Assembly: GCA_026225255.1 (NCBI GenBank)
Contig: JAMFSJ010000007.1
Span: 1-33,861, forward strand
Origin: Methylacidimicrobium fagopyrum
Lineage (GTDB): Bacteria > Verrucomicrobiota > Verrucomicrobiia > Limisphaerales > UBA11358
DNA length: 33,861 bases
Direction of reading: 5' to 3'
Of the stretch, positions 24,758 through 33,516 are shown piece by piece (the first letter of the stretch is position 1; the number at the start of each line of letters is the position of its first letter). A model generated the notes under the pieces. The model was not told the origin of the DNA and did not search any database. It worked only from the letters and a program-made list of their open reading frames with translations. The position numbers were made by a program, and so were the translations under genes.

Positions 24758-27700
24758 TTAAACCGAAGCCGGATTCGTTCCCGGCGCGACAGCCGTCGGT
24801 TTGTCGTGGTGGCTATGGCGCAAAGTCCATTCGCGGAAGCGTTCCATGTAGAGATAAATCACCGGCGTGATGTAAAGCGTGAGGCATTGCGACACGATCA
24901 AACCACCGACGACCGCCAGACCGAGTGAGCGTCGTGATTCGCCGCCGGCACCAAGTCCAAGCGCGATCGGCAACGTGCCCATGAGCGCACACATCGTCGT
25001 CATCATGATCGGGCGGAAACGCAACAGGCAACCTTCGTGAATCGCTTCGTGCGCACTTTTACCGTGCTTTTGTGCATCAATGGCAAAATCAATCATCATG
25101 ATCGCGTTCTTTTTCACAATACCAACGAGCATGATGAGGCCAACGAAACCGTAGATGTTCAAATCGAGACCGAACAGCATCAGCGTAAGGAGCGCGCCAA
25201 AACCGGCGGAGGGCAGACCGGATAAAATCGTCAGCGGATGAATAAAACTTTCGTAGAGAATGCCGAGGATGATGTAGATGACGAGAATGGATGCGATGAG
25301 CAGCATGCCCAAGCCTTTGACGGAGGATTGAAATACTTGCGCCGTGCCTTGAAAACCGCCGGTGATGGTCGCGGGAATTTGCAGGTCAGACTCGATTTTT
25401 TGCAACCGTTCCACCGCCGTGCCGAGTGAAACGCCGGGCGCGAGGTTGAAGGAAATGGTCACGGACGGTAATTGGCCGACGTGCGAAATGCTGGTCGGCC
25501 CGATATCGCGCGTGAGTTTGGCGACGGCGCTCAGGGGAATTAATTTCGCCGCGCCGTTCGTGCCGATATTGGAACTGGCGATGTAAAGTTGCGCGAGCGC
25601 GGCGGGATTCATCTGAAACTGTGGCAACACTTCAAACACGACCCAATATTCCGCGATGTCGCCGTAGATTGTGGACGCCTGCCGTTCACCGTAAGCGTCG
25701 TAAAGCGCATTCTCAATCTGCTGCGGCGTGACGCCGAGCGCGGCGGCTTTGTCGCGGTCAATCTCCACGTTCACCTGCGGATTCGCGATGAGCAAATCGC
25801 TCGTCACATCTTGAAAACCCGGCTCCTTCGCCATCGCCGCCATCAAGAGCGGCGCGTAATGAAACAGCTCTTTCGTGTCCGTGTCCTGCAAACTATATTG
25901 ATACAACGCCTTGCTGTTTTGGCCGCCGATCCGGATGAGGGGCGGGTTTTGCATGAAGACATTGAAGCCGGGAATCTGCGCAAATTTCGGGCGCAACTCC
26001 TGGATGATCTGGCTCGCGGTCAATTTGCGTTCCGAAGTCGGTTTCAGCCGGACGAACATGCTGCCGTTGTTCATCGTGGAAGATTGCCCGCTCGCGCCGA
26101 CGGAAGACATGAAGCCATCAATGTTCGAATCCGCCGCCATGATTTTCGCCGCCGCTTGTTGATGTTCGCTCATCGCGTCGAAAGAAATATCCTGCGATGC
26201 CTCCGTGGTGACTTGAAGCCGCCCGGTATCTTCATCGGGGAAAAAGCCTTTGGGGATGATCAAAAATAAATAAATCGTCGCGGCGAAAACCAGCACCGAT
26301 ACCACGATAGTCATGAATGAATGACGCATGACGAGCTGCAAGGTGCGGTCATAACCGTCGCGCGTCTTGTCAAAAAAGCGCTCGAAGAAATTGAACAGCT
26401 TGCCATGTTTCTTTTCATGCGAGCTGCCCTTCACAAACCGGCTGCATAACATCGGTGTCAGCGTCAGCGAAACAAAACCAGATGCGAGAATCGCGACCAA
26501 AATTGTCACCGCAAATTCGTGCAACAAACGTCCGAGTAATCCGCTCATGAATAAAACCGGAATGAACACCGCCGAGAGCGACAACGTCATGGAGATAATT
26601 GTGAAGCCGATTTCCTTGGAGCCGATCAGCGCCGCTTCCATCGGCGTCTTGCCCATTTCCATGTGGCGCACAATATTTTCCAACATGACAATGGCGTCGT
26701 CCACCACGAAGCCGACACATAACGTCAGCGCCATCAGCGAAAGGTTATCGAGGCTGTAATTCAACAACGCCATTGCGGCGAACGTGCCGATCAATGACAT
26801 TGGCAAAGCGAGACTGGGAATGACCGTGGCCGAAAGATTTCGCAGGAAAATAAAGATCACCATCACCACGAGAAACACCGTCAACCACAGCGTATTTTCC
26901 ACGTCCTTGACCGACTGGCGGATGCCCAGTGAACGGTCGAACAGCACTTCCAATTTCACCGATGCGGGAATCTGTTCGCGAAATTGCGGCAACATTTTTT
27001 TGATGCTGTCCACCACCTTCACCGTGTTCGCGCCGGGTTGCCGTTGCACGGCGAGCACGATGGCACGGGTGTTATTATACCAACTCGCGGCCTTATCATT
27101 CTGCACACTGTCCGTGACATTACCCAGTTCTTGTAGGCGCACCGGATTGCCGTTGCGATAGGCGACAATCATCGGGCGAAAGGCCGCCGCATTCTTTAGT
27201 TGCCCGTTGGCCTGCACCGTGAAGGCCTGATGTTTACCGTAAAGCGTGCCGAGCGGCTGGTTCACATTGCCCGCCTCCACCGCCTGCTCCACCTGGTCAA
27301 TGCCCAAGCCATAAGCTGCCAATTTGTTAGGATCCACCTGAATCCGCACGGCGTATTGTTGCGACCCGAAAACAGAAACTTGCGCGACGCCATTTACCAT
27401 CGAAATGCGCTGCGCCAGCATGTTTTCGGCATAATCATCCACGGACGACAGCGGCAAGGCCGTCGATGACATCGCTAGGAACAGCACCGGCGAATCGGCG
27501 GGATTCACCTTCCGGTAAGTCGGCGGTGACGGCAGGTTGGGCGGCAATTGTTTTGCGGCGAGGGTGATGGCTGATTGCACGTCCTGCGCCGCTGCATCAA
27601 TGCTGCGATCCAGCGTGAATTGCAACGTGATCGACGCCACGCCTTGCGCGCTGACGGAGGACATCGAATCCAAACCGGCGATGGTGGAAAATTGTTTTTC

Positions 27701-27901
27701 CAACGGCGTCGCCACGGACGACGCCATCGTTTCGGGACTCGCGCCCGGCAAACTGGCGGAAACGGAAATCGTAGGATAATCCACGCTCGGCAGATCGCTC
27801 ACCGGCAACAGCGTGAAACCGATGACGCCGAACAGCAAAATGCCCGCCATCACCAGCGTGGTCATCACCGGTCGGCGAATGAATAATTCGGGAACGCTCA
27901 T
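24758..27901 (-). CDS. RND multidrug efflux transporter, inner-membrane pump (AcrB/MdtB-like, HAE1 type)
   Basis: RND pumps export hydrophobic compounds across both membranes using the proton gradient. The 1047-aa protein has the family size and layout. An N-terminal membrane helix (MSVPELFIRRPVMTTLVMAG) leads to a porter domain with VFGSQQYAVRIQVDPNKLA. The helix-4 proton-relay motif is LTLCVGFVVDDAIVMLENIVRHME (two adjacent Asp). A second porter repeat and the C-terminal membrane block with GLIMLVGIVKKNAIMMIDFA and GCLLRFRPIMMTTMCALMG follow. The start ATG 27901 overlaps the MFP stop by 4 bp (ATGA), so translation is coupled. An outer-membrane channel gene (TolC type) is not in the window. 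A decayed copy of its 3' end lies at 23931-24038. Confidence 0.97.
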   Translation of the reverse strand: MSVPELFIRRPVMTTLVMAGILLFGVIGFTLLPVSDLPSVDYPTISVSASLPGASPETMASSVATPLEKQFSTIAGLDSMSSVSAQGVASITLQFTLDRSIDAAAQDVQSAITLAAKQLPPNLPSPPTYRKVNPADSPVLFLAMSSTALPLSSVDDYAENMLAQRISMVNGVAQVSVFGSQQYAVRIQVDPNKLAAYGLGIDQVEQAVEAGNVNQPLGTLYGKHQAFTVQANGQLKNAAAFRPMIVAYRNGNPVRLQELGNVTDSVQNDKAASWYNNTRAIVLAVQRQPGANTVKVVDSIKKMLPQFREQIPASVKLEVLFDRSLGIRQSVKDVENTLWLTVFLVVMVIFIFLRNLSATVIPSLALPMSLIGTFAAMALLNYSLDNLSLMALTLCVGFVVDDAIVMLENIVRHMEMGKTPMEAALIGSKEIGFTIISMTLSLSAVFIPVLFMSGLLGRLLHEFAVTILVAILASGFVSLTLTPMLCSRFVKGSSHEKKHGKLFNFFERFFDKTRDGYDRTLQLVMRHSFMTIVVSVLVFAATIYLFLIIPKGFFPDEDTGRLQVTTEASQDISFDAMSEHQQAAAKIMAADSNIDGFMSSVGASGQSSTMNNGSMFVRLKPTSERKLTASQIIQELRPKFAQIPGFNVFMQNPPLIRIGGQNSKALYQYSLQDTDTKELFHYAPLLMAAMAKEPGFQDVTSDLLIANPQVNVEIDRDKAAALGVTPQQIENALYDAYGERQASTIYGDIAEYWVVFEVLPQFQMNPAALAQLYIASSNIGTNGAAKLIPLSAVAKLTRDIGPTSISHVGQLPSVTISFNLAPGVSLGTAVERLQKIESDLQIPATITGGFQGTAQVFQSSVKGLGMLLIASILVIYIILGILYESFIHPLTILSGLPSAGFGALLTLMLFGLDLNIYGFVGLIMLVGIVKKNAIMMIDFAIDAQKHGKSAHEAIHEGCLLRFRPIMMTTMCALMGTLPIALGLGAGGESRRSLGLAVVGGLIVSQCLTLYITPVIYLYMERFREWTLRHSHHDKPTAVAPGTNPASV

Positions 27902-29090
27902 GGTGCGTTGGTGCCGGCCGGCGAGTTCGTGCCAGATTCTTTAGCGGTCGGCTTTTTGGCAGTGGCTTCCAGGGAACTTTTGACCACCACTTTCGCGCCC
28001 GACGTCAGCCGCAATTGGCCGTCGGTCACCACCGTTTCGCCCGCGGCCAGACCTTTACTCACGACGGTCTTGTTCCCGTAATCAATCCCGATCGTCACCG
28101 GACGCTGCTCCACTACCTGCGCCTCCGCGTTCGTCGCACTTGTTTTCACGACGTAAACATATTGATTCGTCTGCCCCGTCTGCACCGCTTGCGACGGCAC
28201 GACCACCGCATTCGTCAATGTTTGCAGGGTTAATTTTACCTGCACGAATTGCCCCGGCCACAGCGATTCATCCGCGTTCGGGAACGTCGCGCGCAATTGA
28301 ATCTGCCCCGTCGTGTCGTCCACCAAGTTGTCAACGAACGTCAATTCGCCCTGCGGCGCCGGCACTTCCATGTTTTCGTAGGTCACGGAAACTTTCAACG
28401 TCCGCTTGGCCATTTCGCTTTTGACTTGCGGCAAATATTGTTCCGGCACGGAAAACGCGACGTAGATCGGACGCGTCTGCGTGATGGTCAACAGCGCGTC
28501 GTCCGGCGCTTTGACGACGTTGCCGACGAACGATTGCAAGCTGCCCGCACGACCGTCAATCGGCGAGCGGATCTCGCAAAATTCCAGATTCAACTGCGCG
28601 TTCGCAATCGCCGCCTGATCCGCCGCCACCGTGCCGCTGACGGCATCAAGGCTCGCCCGGTTCGTGTCGAGCTCATCTTGCGAAATTAATTTCTGGTCGA
28701 ATAATTTTTGTTCGCGCGCAAAATTCACTTTCGCATATTCCAGAGTCGCCGCGTCGCGTTGCAACGCGGCCTTTGCCTGCTCAGCGCCGCTTGCGTGGGC
28801 CGCGGATCAATTGAAAATAACAGGTCGCCCTTTTTGACTTCCTGGCCTTCCTGAAAATGCACGGCTTGCATCAGCCCGCCGATCTGCGAATGCACCGTCA
28901 CCGTGGAAAACGCCGTCACGTGGCCGACGGGCGGCGGATTCATCTGCACCGGCACATTCGTTACCCCGGCCTTCGCCACCAGAACCGGCACCACCCCACC
29001 CCCGGCTTTTTTCGCGGGCGGTTTGGAACAGCCGGCAAAAATCGCCAGCGTCAAAACTGCGAGGGTTGAAATTGGAAAAAGTTTTTTCAT
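27898..29090 (-). pseudogene. RND efflux periplasmic adaptor (MFP) gene with an apparent single-base frameshift
   Basis: The adaptor links an RND pump to an outer-membrane channel. The N-terminal frame starts at ATG 29090 with a lipoprotein signal (LAVLTLAIFAGCSKPP). It runs through VHSQIGGLMQAVHFQEGQEV (lipoyl half) and GDLLFSIDPRPTQAAL, then shifts out of frame. The other frame resumes at once as EQAKAALQRDAATLEYAKVN and continues with LNLEFCEIRSPIDGRAGSL and the beta-barrel and membrane-proximal domains, ending 27898. Inserting one G at about 28782 (CTG-GAG instead of CTGAG) restores a single protein of about 397 aa, the normal size. The gene is therefore either broken by a recent deletion or carries a sequencing error. 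It is preceded by tetR and overlaps the RND start by 4 bp. Confidence 0.88.
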
Positions 29091-29095
29091 AAAAC

Positions 29096-29764
29096 TTACG
29101 TTTGAGAATTTTTGTCCGGTTTGGAACTCACCGGTGGGACGACCGTGCCGCTATCAGGCCGGAGCGATTTGCCGAATTTCCGCAAAAACTCCATGCGCTC
29201 TTGTTGAAATTGCGGATCGGAAACTTCGCGCCCCATGATCAGCCGCGTCAGTTGCGGAAACGCCATCGGAAACATCGTCAGCGAACGCATCGTCAACATC
29301 AGATGCCGCGGATCGTATTCCGCCGACAATTGCCCGCGCTCCTGCCGCTGTCGGATGCGACCCAAACCACGCTCCACCACCGCGAGCCGCTGTTTTTCGT
29401 CAATGACTTTGCGTTTGGTATTTTGCAACGATTCCCATTCCAACATCCGCACCCATTCCGGGTCTTTGCAAGCGGCCTCGAACCAGAACGGCAAATTGTC
29501 CTCGGGATTACCGGTAAGATTTTCGCCCCAAGCTTGACGCTCGGATATTTTTTTACGCAGCACCGCACGGAACAAACCTTCTTTGTCCGTGAAATAATGG
29601 TAAAGCATCCGCTTGTTGGTGCCGGCGCGTTTGGCGATGGCGTCCACGCGCGCACCGGCAAAACCGTGGGCGGCGAACTCGGCGAGGGCGGCGGCGAGGA
29701 TACGGGCGGCGGTCCGTTCCGGATCGCGAACGGCGACGGCAGGCTTGGTTTTTTTCCGAGGCAC
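29096..29764 (-). CDS. TetR/AcrR-family transcriptional repressor of the efflux operon
   Basis: The 222-aa regulator has an N-terminal TetR DNA-binding domain (about 15-60): RTAARILAAALAEFAAHGFA, then GARVDAIAKRAGTNKRMLYHYFTDKEGLFRAVL, a textbook helix-turn-helix. The larger C-terminal ligand-binding domain is variable, as usual. The start is GTG at 29764, because an ATG four bases upstream is in another frame and no other in-frame start exists before a stop. The adaptor gene starts 5 bp after its stop codon. A perfect palindromic operator lies 6 bp upstream of the GTG. The likely circuit is self-repression together with the pump genes, relieved by a pump substrate. Confidence 0.93.
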   Translation of the reverse strand: MPRKKTKPAVAVRDPERTAARILAAALAEFAAHGFAGARVDAIAKRAGTNKRMLYHYFTDKEGLFRAVLRKKISERQAWGENLTGNPEDNLPFWFEAACKDPEWVRMLEWESLQNTKRKVIDEKQRLAVVERGLGRIRQRQERGQLSAEYDPRHLMLTMRSLTMFPMAFPQLTRLIMGREVSDPQFQQERMEFLRKFGKSLRPDSGTVVPPVSSKPDKNSQT

Positions 29765-29770
29765 CCATGA

Positions 29771-29792
29771 TAAGTAACCGATTGGTTACTTA
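29771..29792. promoter_or_regulatory. Palindromic TetR-type operator upstream of tetR
   Basis: Two perfect 9-bp arms, TAAGTAACC and GGTTACTTA, flank a 4-bp GATT centre. The 22-bp total has the size and style of known TetR/AcrR operators. It lies 6 bp upstream of the tetR GTG, so bound repressor would block transcription or initiation of tetR-MFP-RND. The AT-rich arms stand out from the GC-rich surroundings. Confidence 0.88.
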
Positions 29793-29801
29793 GGCGCAAC
29801 C

Positions 29802-30638
29802 TTATTTTTCGGGCTCGGAGGGCGGCTTGTCCCCGGCGCGATTCAGGTCTTCGATCTCCACGCGCATCTTTTCCGCGGCTTCCTGCGAGAGACTGTGCGA
29901 GACGGAAATATCGAACTGCTTTTTCAGATATTCATCCAGGCGCAACCATTGGCCGTTGAGCTTCACGCGCCCGGTCCACGCGCAAACGGTAACAAATTGC
30001 TGCAATTTTTCCAAGCGCAACAAAATGACCACGACCAAAACCAACGCTACCGCGACGGCCACGATCAGCACCAGCGACATCAACTGGCTGGACATCACGT
30101 CTTCTTCCGCCGACTGCTGGTGTTTGCTCAAAGCGCGTTCCTGTTCCACTCGCGCCGTGTAAAGCACCGCCCGCATGTCCTCGATTTTCTTTTTGCCGCG
30201 CTCGGTCAATTCCACCACGGAGGTATCCGCGGGTTTGCGTCCGTTGGTAAATGCCGTGGCCGGATCGAACACCAGATTATCCGAAACCATCTGTTCGAGG
30301 ACGGCGATGTTCGCCTGCTGTGAAGGGTCGCTCTGCGTGATGCGTTTTAATTCCGAGATGTTGTCCTCCACGGAACTCATGGCCGTGTGGTAAGGCTCCA
30401 GATATTCGTTGCGCCCGGTGAGCAAGTAACCGCGTTCATTCGCCTCCGCGTCCACGATGTGTGACTGGGTTTGTTCGAACAAGTCCAGCACCTTGTAACT
30501 CTGCATGACCCAGTTGAACGAGTTATTGAATCGTCCATCCGATTTGTGAACCAACCACGTCATCGCCACCAGCGCCATCAAGGGCAACATCAAGCCCAGC
30601 CAAAACAATACGCGTTTCTTTTTTGAAGTCGGATTCAT
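29802..30638 (-). CDS. CHASE3-type membrane sensor protein with a degenerate Cys-motif tail and no kinase domain
   Basis: ATG 30638 (MNPTSKKKRVLFW) gives 278 aa; ATG 30647 is possible. A membrane helix (VLFWLGLMLPLMALVAMTWLV) is followed by a four-helix extracytoplasmic domain with DAEANERGYLLTGRNEYLEPY, the CHASE3 hallmark. A second membrane helix (LMSLVLIVAVAVALVLVVVILL) comes next. No HAMP, kinase, cyclase or methyl-accepting output follows. The cytoplasmic tail VCAWTGRVKLNGQWLRLDEY-x-SVSHSLSQEAAEKM matches a tail I know from many sensory proteins, C-x2-C-x-R-V/I-K-x-G-x-W...SHG-x-CPEC. Here only the first of four Cys is kept. It lies 51 bp downstream of gatA and upstream of the tetR operator. 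Confidence 0.82.
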   Translation of the reverse strand: MNPTSKKKRVLFWLGLMLPLMALVAMTWLVHKSDGRFNNSFNWVMQSYKVLDLFEQTQSHIVDAEANERGYLLTGRNEYLEPYHTAMSSVEDNISELKRITQSDPSQQANIAVLEQMVSDNLVFDPATAFTNGRKPADTSVVELTERGKKKIEDMRAVLYTARVEQERALSKHQQSAEEDVMSSQLMSLVLIVAVAVALVLVVVILLRLEKLQQFVTVCAWTGRVKLNGQWLRLDEYLKKQFDISVSHSLSQEAAEKMRVEIEDLNRAGDKPPSEPEK

Positions 30639-30689
30639 AAGCCCCATGCGCCCCAGATTTTTTACCAACAATTTCCCAGCCGGATTTGT

Positions 30690-32153
30690 TTAAATGGCAA
30701 TTCGTTGCTGATGCCATGCCGTATTCTGCTCGTATGCATGAGCTAAACGCAACATCGTTTCTTCACCAAACGGTTTACCCAGCAATTGTAAGCCGATGGG
30801 CAATTTTGGATTCTGCGTAAAACCGCACGGCAAACTCACGCCGCAAATGCCCGCGAGATTGCACGAAATCGTGAAGATGTCGGACAAATACATTTGCAAC
30901 GGATCGTCAGATTTTTCGCCGATCTTGAATGCCGCGGTTGGCGTGGTTGGCGTGATGATGGCGTCTACGGTTTCAAACGCTTTGAGAAAATCTTGGCGGA
31001 TCAAGGTGCGAACTTTTTGCGCGCGCAAATAATAAGCATCGTAATAACCGCTGCTCAAAACGTAAGTGCCAAGAATGATGCGACGTTTCACTTCCGCGCC
31101 AAAACCGGCCCCGCGCGTTTTGGAATAAAGTTCAGCGGGATCGGCGCCGTCCACGCGGGCGCCGTAGCGGATGCCGTCGAACCGCGCCAAGTTCGTGGAC
31201 GCTTCGGCGGTGGCGATGATGTAATAAGTCGCGATGGCGTAATCCGTGTGCGGCAAAGAAATTTCCACGATCTCCGCGCCGAGTTCCTCGTATTTTTTCA
31301 CGGCGACGTCTACGGCGGCTTTCACTTCCGGGTCAAGCCCGCCGACCATGTATTCTTTCGGCAAACCGAGTTTCAAACCGCGGATGTCACCCGTCAGCGC
31401 TTTCGTATAATCCGGCACCGGTTGCGGAATGCTCGTGGAATCGCGCAAATCATGTCCGCTCATCACGCCGAGCAACGTCGCCGCGTCCGCCACATTTTTT
31501 GTGAACGGTCCAATTTGATCGAGCGAACTCGCATATGCGACCAAGCCGTAACGCGAGATGCGACCGTAAGTTGGTTTCAATCCAACGCAGCCGCACAACG
31601 CAGCGGGCTGACGAATCGAGCCGCCCGTATCCGTGCCCAGACTCGCGATGCACTCATTCGCCGCGACCGCCGCCGCCGAACCGCCGGACGAACCGCCGGG
31701 AATGCGCGTGATGTCCCACGGATTGCACGTGGCACCGAACGCAGAATTTTCCGTGGAACTGCCCATCGCAAATTCGTCCATGTTCAAGCGACCAAAAACA
31801 ATCGCGCCCGCGGCTTTCAATTTCTCAATCACCGTCGCGTCATAGGTCGAAGTGAATTTTCCAAGAATTTTTGACGCACAATTCAGCGGCTGATTTTTGA
31901 CCGCGAGCACGTCTTTGATGGCGATGGGAATTCCGAGCAACGGGCGACTGGCGTCACGGCCTTTGGCGGAAAGCAGTTGATCCGCCGCGTCGGCTTGCGC
32001 GAGCGCGTCGGCGGCATCGTAGCTGATAAAGGCGTGAATTTTTCCATCCACGCGGGCGATCTGATCGAGACAGGACTGCGTGATTTCGCGCGCGGAAACG
32101 TCGCGCGAGGCGAGTTTCGCCGTCAATTCGGAAATGGTGAGTTGGTTGAGCAT
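30690..32153 (-). CDS. gatA: Asp-tRNA(Asn)/Glu-tRNA(Gln) amidotransferase subunit GatA
   Basis: GatA is the glutaminase subunit that releases ammonia for tRNA amidation by GatB. The 487-aa protein shows the amidase-signature Ser-cisSer-Lys triad: the Lys in [20 protein letters not shown], and the Ser pair in [57 protein letters not shown] and a C-terminal [20 protein letters not shown] are also typical. gatC lies upstream on the same strand with a 115-bp gap that holds an inverted repeat. Length is normal. Confidence 0.97.
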   Translation of the reverse strand: MLNQLTISELTAKLASRDVSAREITQSCLDQIARVDGKIHAFISYDAADALAQADAADQLLSAKGRDASRPLLGIPIAIKDVLAVKNQPLNCASKILGKFTSTYDATVIEKLKAAGAIVFGRLNMDEFAMGSSTENSAFGATCNPWDITRIPGGSSGGSAAAVAANECIASLGTDTGGSIRQPAALCGCVGLKPTYGRISRYGLVAYASSLDQIGPFTKNVADAATLLGVMSGHDLRDSTSIPQPVPDYTKALTGDIRGLKLGLPKEYMVGGLDPEVKAAVDVAVKKYEELGAEIVEISLPHTDYAIATYYIIATAEASTNLARFDGIRYGARVDGADPAELYSKTRGAGFGAEVKRRIILGTYVLSSGYYDAYYLRAQKVRTLIRQDFLKAFETVDAIITPTTPTAAFKIGEKSDDPLQMYLSDIFTISCNLAGICGVSLPCGFTQNPKLPIGLQLLGKPFGEETMLRLAHAYEQNTAWHQQRIAI

Positions 32154-32162
32154 GGAAAAAAA

Positions 32163-32262
32163 GACAGAATTAACAGGATTTACAGAATTATATTTTTTCT
32201 ATGTGAAAATTATTCGTCTTTCTCTGCTTCATTTTAATTCTGATAATTTTGTTAATTCTGTC
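32163..32262. repeat. Inverted repeat of GACAGAATTAACA type between gatC and gatA
   Basis: A perfect 13-bp arm GACAGAATTAACA (32163-32175) is inverted as TGTTAATTCTGTC (32250-32262). Further related text (TTTACAGAATTA and TAATTCTGATAATT) lies inside. The gap of 115 bp is strongly A+T-rich compared with the genes on either side. Text of the kind ACAGAATTAACAGGATTTAC is a familiar dispersed repeat in environmental genomes. It sits within what is otherwise a gatCA operon, so it would be transcribed and could form a long hairpin. Confidence 0.75.
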
Positions 32263-32268
32263 GAAAAA

Positions 32269-32556
32269 TTATTCAACGATCTTAGGGACGATGAACAGGC
32301 CACCGGCTTGGCGGGGAGCATTACGCAGCGCGTCGGCGTGCGACAATGATGGACAAACTTCATCCGCGCGGGTGACGTTGGTAAGCGGAACAGCGTGCGC
32401 GGTCGGCTCAATGTTCGTGACGTCGAGCTCGCTCAATTTTTCGATGTAGACGAGGATGTTGCCAAGTTGCGCGCCGATCTTTTTTTCTTCTTCGGGCGTA
32501 AGTGACAAGCGCGCGAGTTGCGCGACGTATTTTACATCAATTTCTCCAGATGCCAT
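32269..32556 (-). CDS. gatC: Asp-tRNA(Asn)/Glu-tRNA(Gln) amidotransferase subunit GatC
   Basis: GatC is the small subunit that wraps GatA and GatB together. The 95-aa product has the family pattern: IDVKYVAQLARLSLTPEEEK, then LGNILVYIEKLSELDVTNIE and PTAHAVPLTNVTRADEV, with a C-terminal NAPRQAGGLFIVPKIVE. It precedes gatA on the same strand, the commonest bacterial arrangement. Start ATG 32556 is natural. Confidence 0.95.
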   Translation of the reverse strand: MASGEIDVKYVAQLARLSLTPEEEKKIGAQLGNILVYIEKLSELDVTNIEPTAHAVPLTNVTRADEVCPSLSHADALRNAPRQAGGLFIVPKIVE

Positions 32557-32637
32557 GGAAAGAAGTTAAAGTCCGAAGCCCAAAGTTAAAAGTCCAAAGT
32601 CAGCACCATTTTGCCTCCGATCTTGATTCCAAACCCC

Positions 32638-33144
32638 TCACGCACATTCTTCAATAATCTTTACCGATGGATACTGGCTGGCAACTTTCTCAAATATATC
32701 CATCACATCCAAATTATAGTTTGCCAAAGTCGTGTTAATTTTATGACGCTCACCTGATTTTTCCACGACGTAATATTCGTATTCGATGGCGTCACCCGTC
32801 CTCACATGTTTTCGCAAAAGTTGGTGAAGGTTCAAGATTGCGATGGAAAATGTTCCCCCCAAATTTTGATCATCCGAACGAATGTGAAATCCGATTGAAT
32901 CGAGATAGATCTGATAAACTCCTGGCGAATTACTCCATTTAGAAACTTCGCTAAAGCCAATGAATGAACCAACAATAAAAAGGACGATAAAAACTAGAAT
33001 TATTAATTTTCCTGAAAAACTTTCGGCAAACATACATCCAATGAAGACAATTAAGGCGGCGACAATAATTGCAAGCGCGCCAAACTTTAATGACTTTCCA
33101 GTTTTCTGAAGATCCGCACTGTAAAGAATCTGCCGATTGTTCAT
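32638..33144 (-). CDS. Hypothetical membrane protein of 168 aa
   Basis: I do not recognise a family. The protein has two adjacent membrane helices (FGALAIIVAALIVFIGCMFA and LIILVFIVLFIVGSFIGF) after a short N-terminus. A soluble domain of about 95 residues follows, with YQIYLDSIGFHIRSDD, TFSIAILNLHQLLRKHV and a KIIEECA end. The gene is A+T-richer than its neighbours, like the hypothetical gene at 15269-15676. It stands between the HPr gene (26 bp upstream) and gatC. The start ATG 33144 (MNNRQILYSADLQKTG) is plausible. Confidence 0.72.
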   Translation of the reverse strand: MNNRQILYSADLQKTGKSLKFGALAIIVAALIVFIGCMFAESFSGKLIILVFIVLFIVGSFIGFSEVSKWSNSPGVYQIYLDSIGFHIRSDDQNLGGTFSIAILNLHQLLRKHVRTGDAIEYEYYVVEKSGERHKINTTLANYNLDVMDIFEKVASQYPSVKIIEECA

Positions 33145-33170
33145 GGCGGTGAACTGAGGAAATTATTTAA

Positions 33171-33467
33171 TCAATCCTCATCAAACTTGCGTTTGACGAG
33201 CGCTTCCAGTTCCGCGATGGCGTTCGTAGCGTCCGCGCCTTTGACGTGCAAGGTCACTTTGCTACCGGGACCAGCGGCGAGCATCATCAAACCCATGATG
33301 CTTTTGCCGTTGATTTTTTCGCCGTCCTTCTCGACAAAGATGTCGCACGCAAAGCGGTTCGCTGTCTTGACGAACATGGCGGCGGGCCGGGCGTGAATGC
33401 CCGCCTTATTGACGATCGTCAGTTCTTTGGTCAAGAACTCACTGCTTGGAATGGCTTTGGCGCTCAT
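33171..33467 (-). CDS. HPr family phosphocarrier protein
   Basis: HPr passes phosphate within the phosphotransferase system or, in PTS-poor bacteria, acts mainly in regulation. ATG 33467 gives 98 aa. The active-site His is residue 25 in KAGIHARPAAMFVKTA. The regulatory Ser is residue 56 in NGKSIMGLMMLAAGPGSKV, exactly 31 residues later, as His15 and Ser46 are in standard HPr. A short N-terminal extension (about 10 residues) precedes the fold. The Ser site fits with the HPr kinase/phosphorylase gene just upstream, 49 bp away on the same strand. Confidence 0.95.
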   Translation of the reverse strand: MSAKAIPSSEFLTKELTIVNKAGIHARPAAMFVKTANRFACDIFVEKDGEKINGKSIMGLMMLAAGPGSKVTLHVKGADATNAIAELEALVKRKFDED

Positions 33468-33516
33468 GTTCGCGATCAAGTTAATTTGTCTTGACGTTTT
33501 ACGCCAATAGAAAATT

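Noticed and set aside
30894..31874. A 326-codon plus-strand frame opposite gatA
   Set aside because: It is antisense to gatA, Arg/His-rich and without family motifs, so it is a shadow frame.
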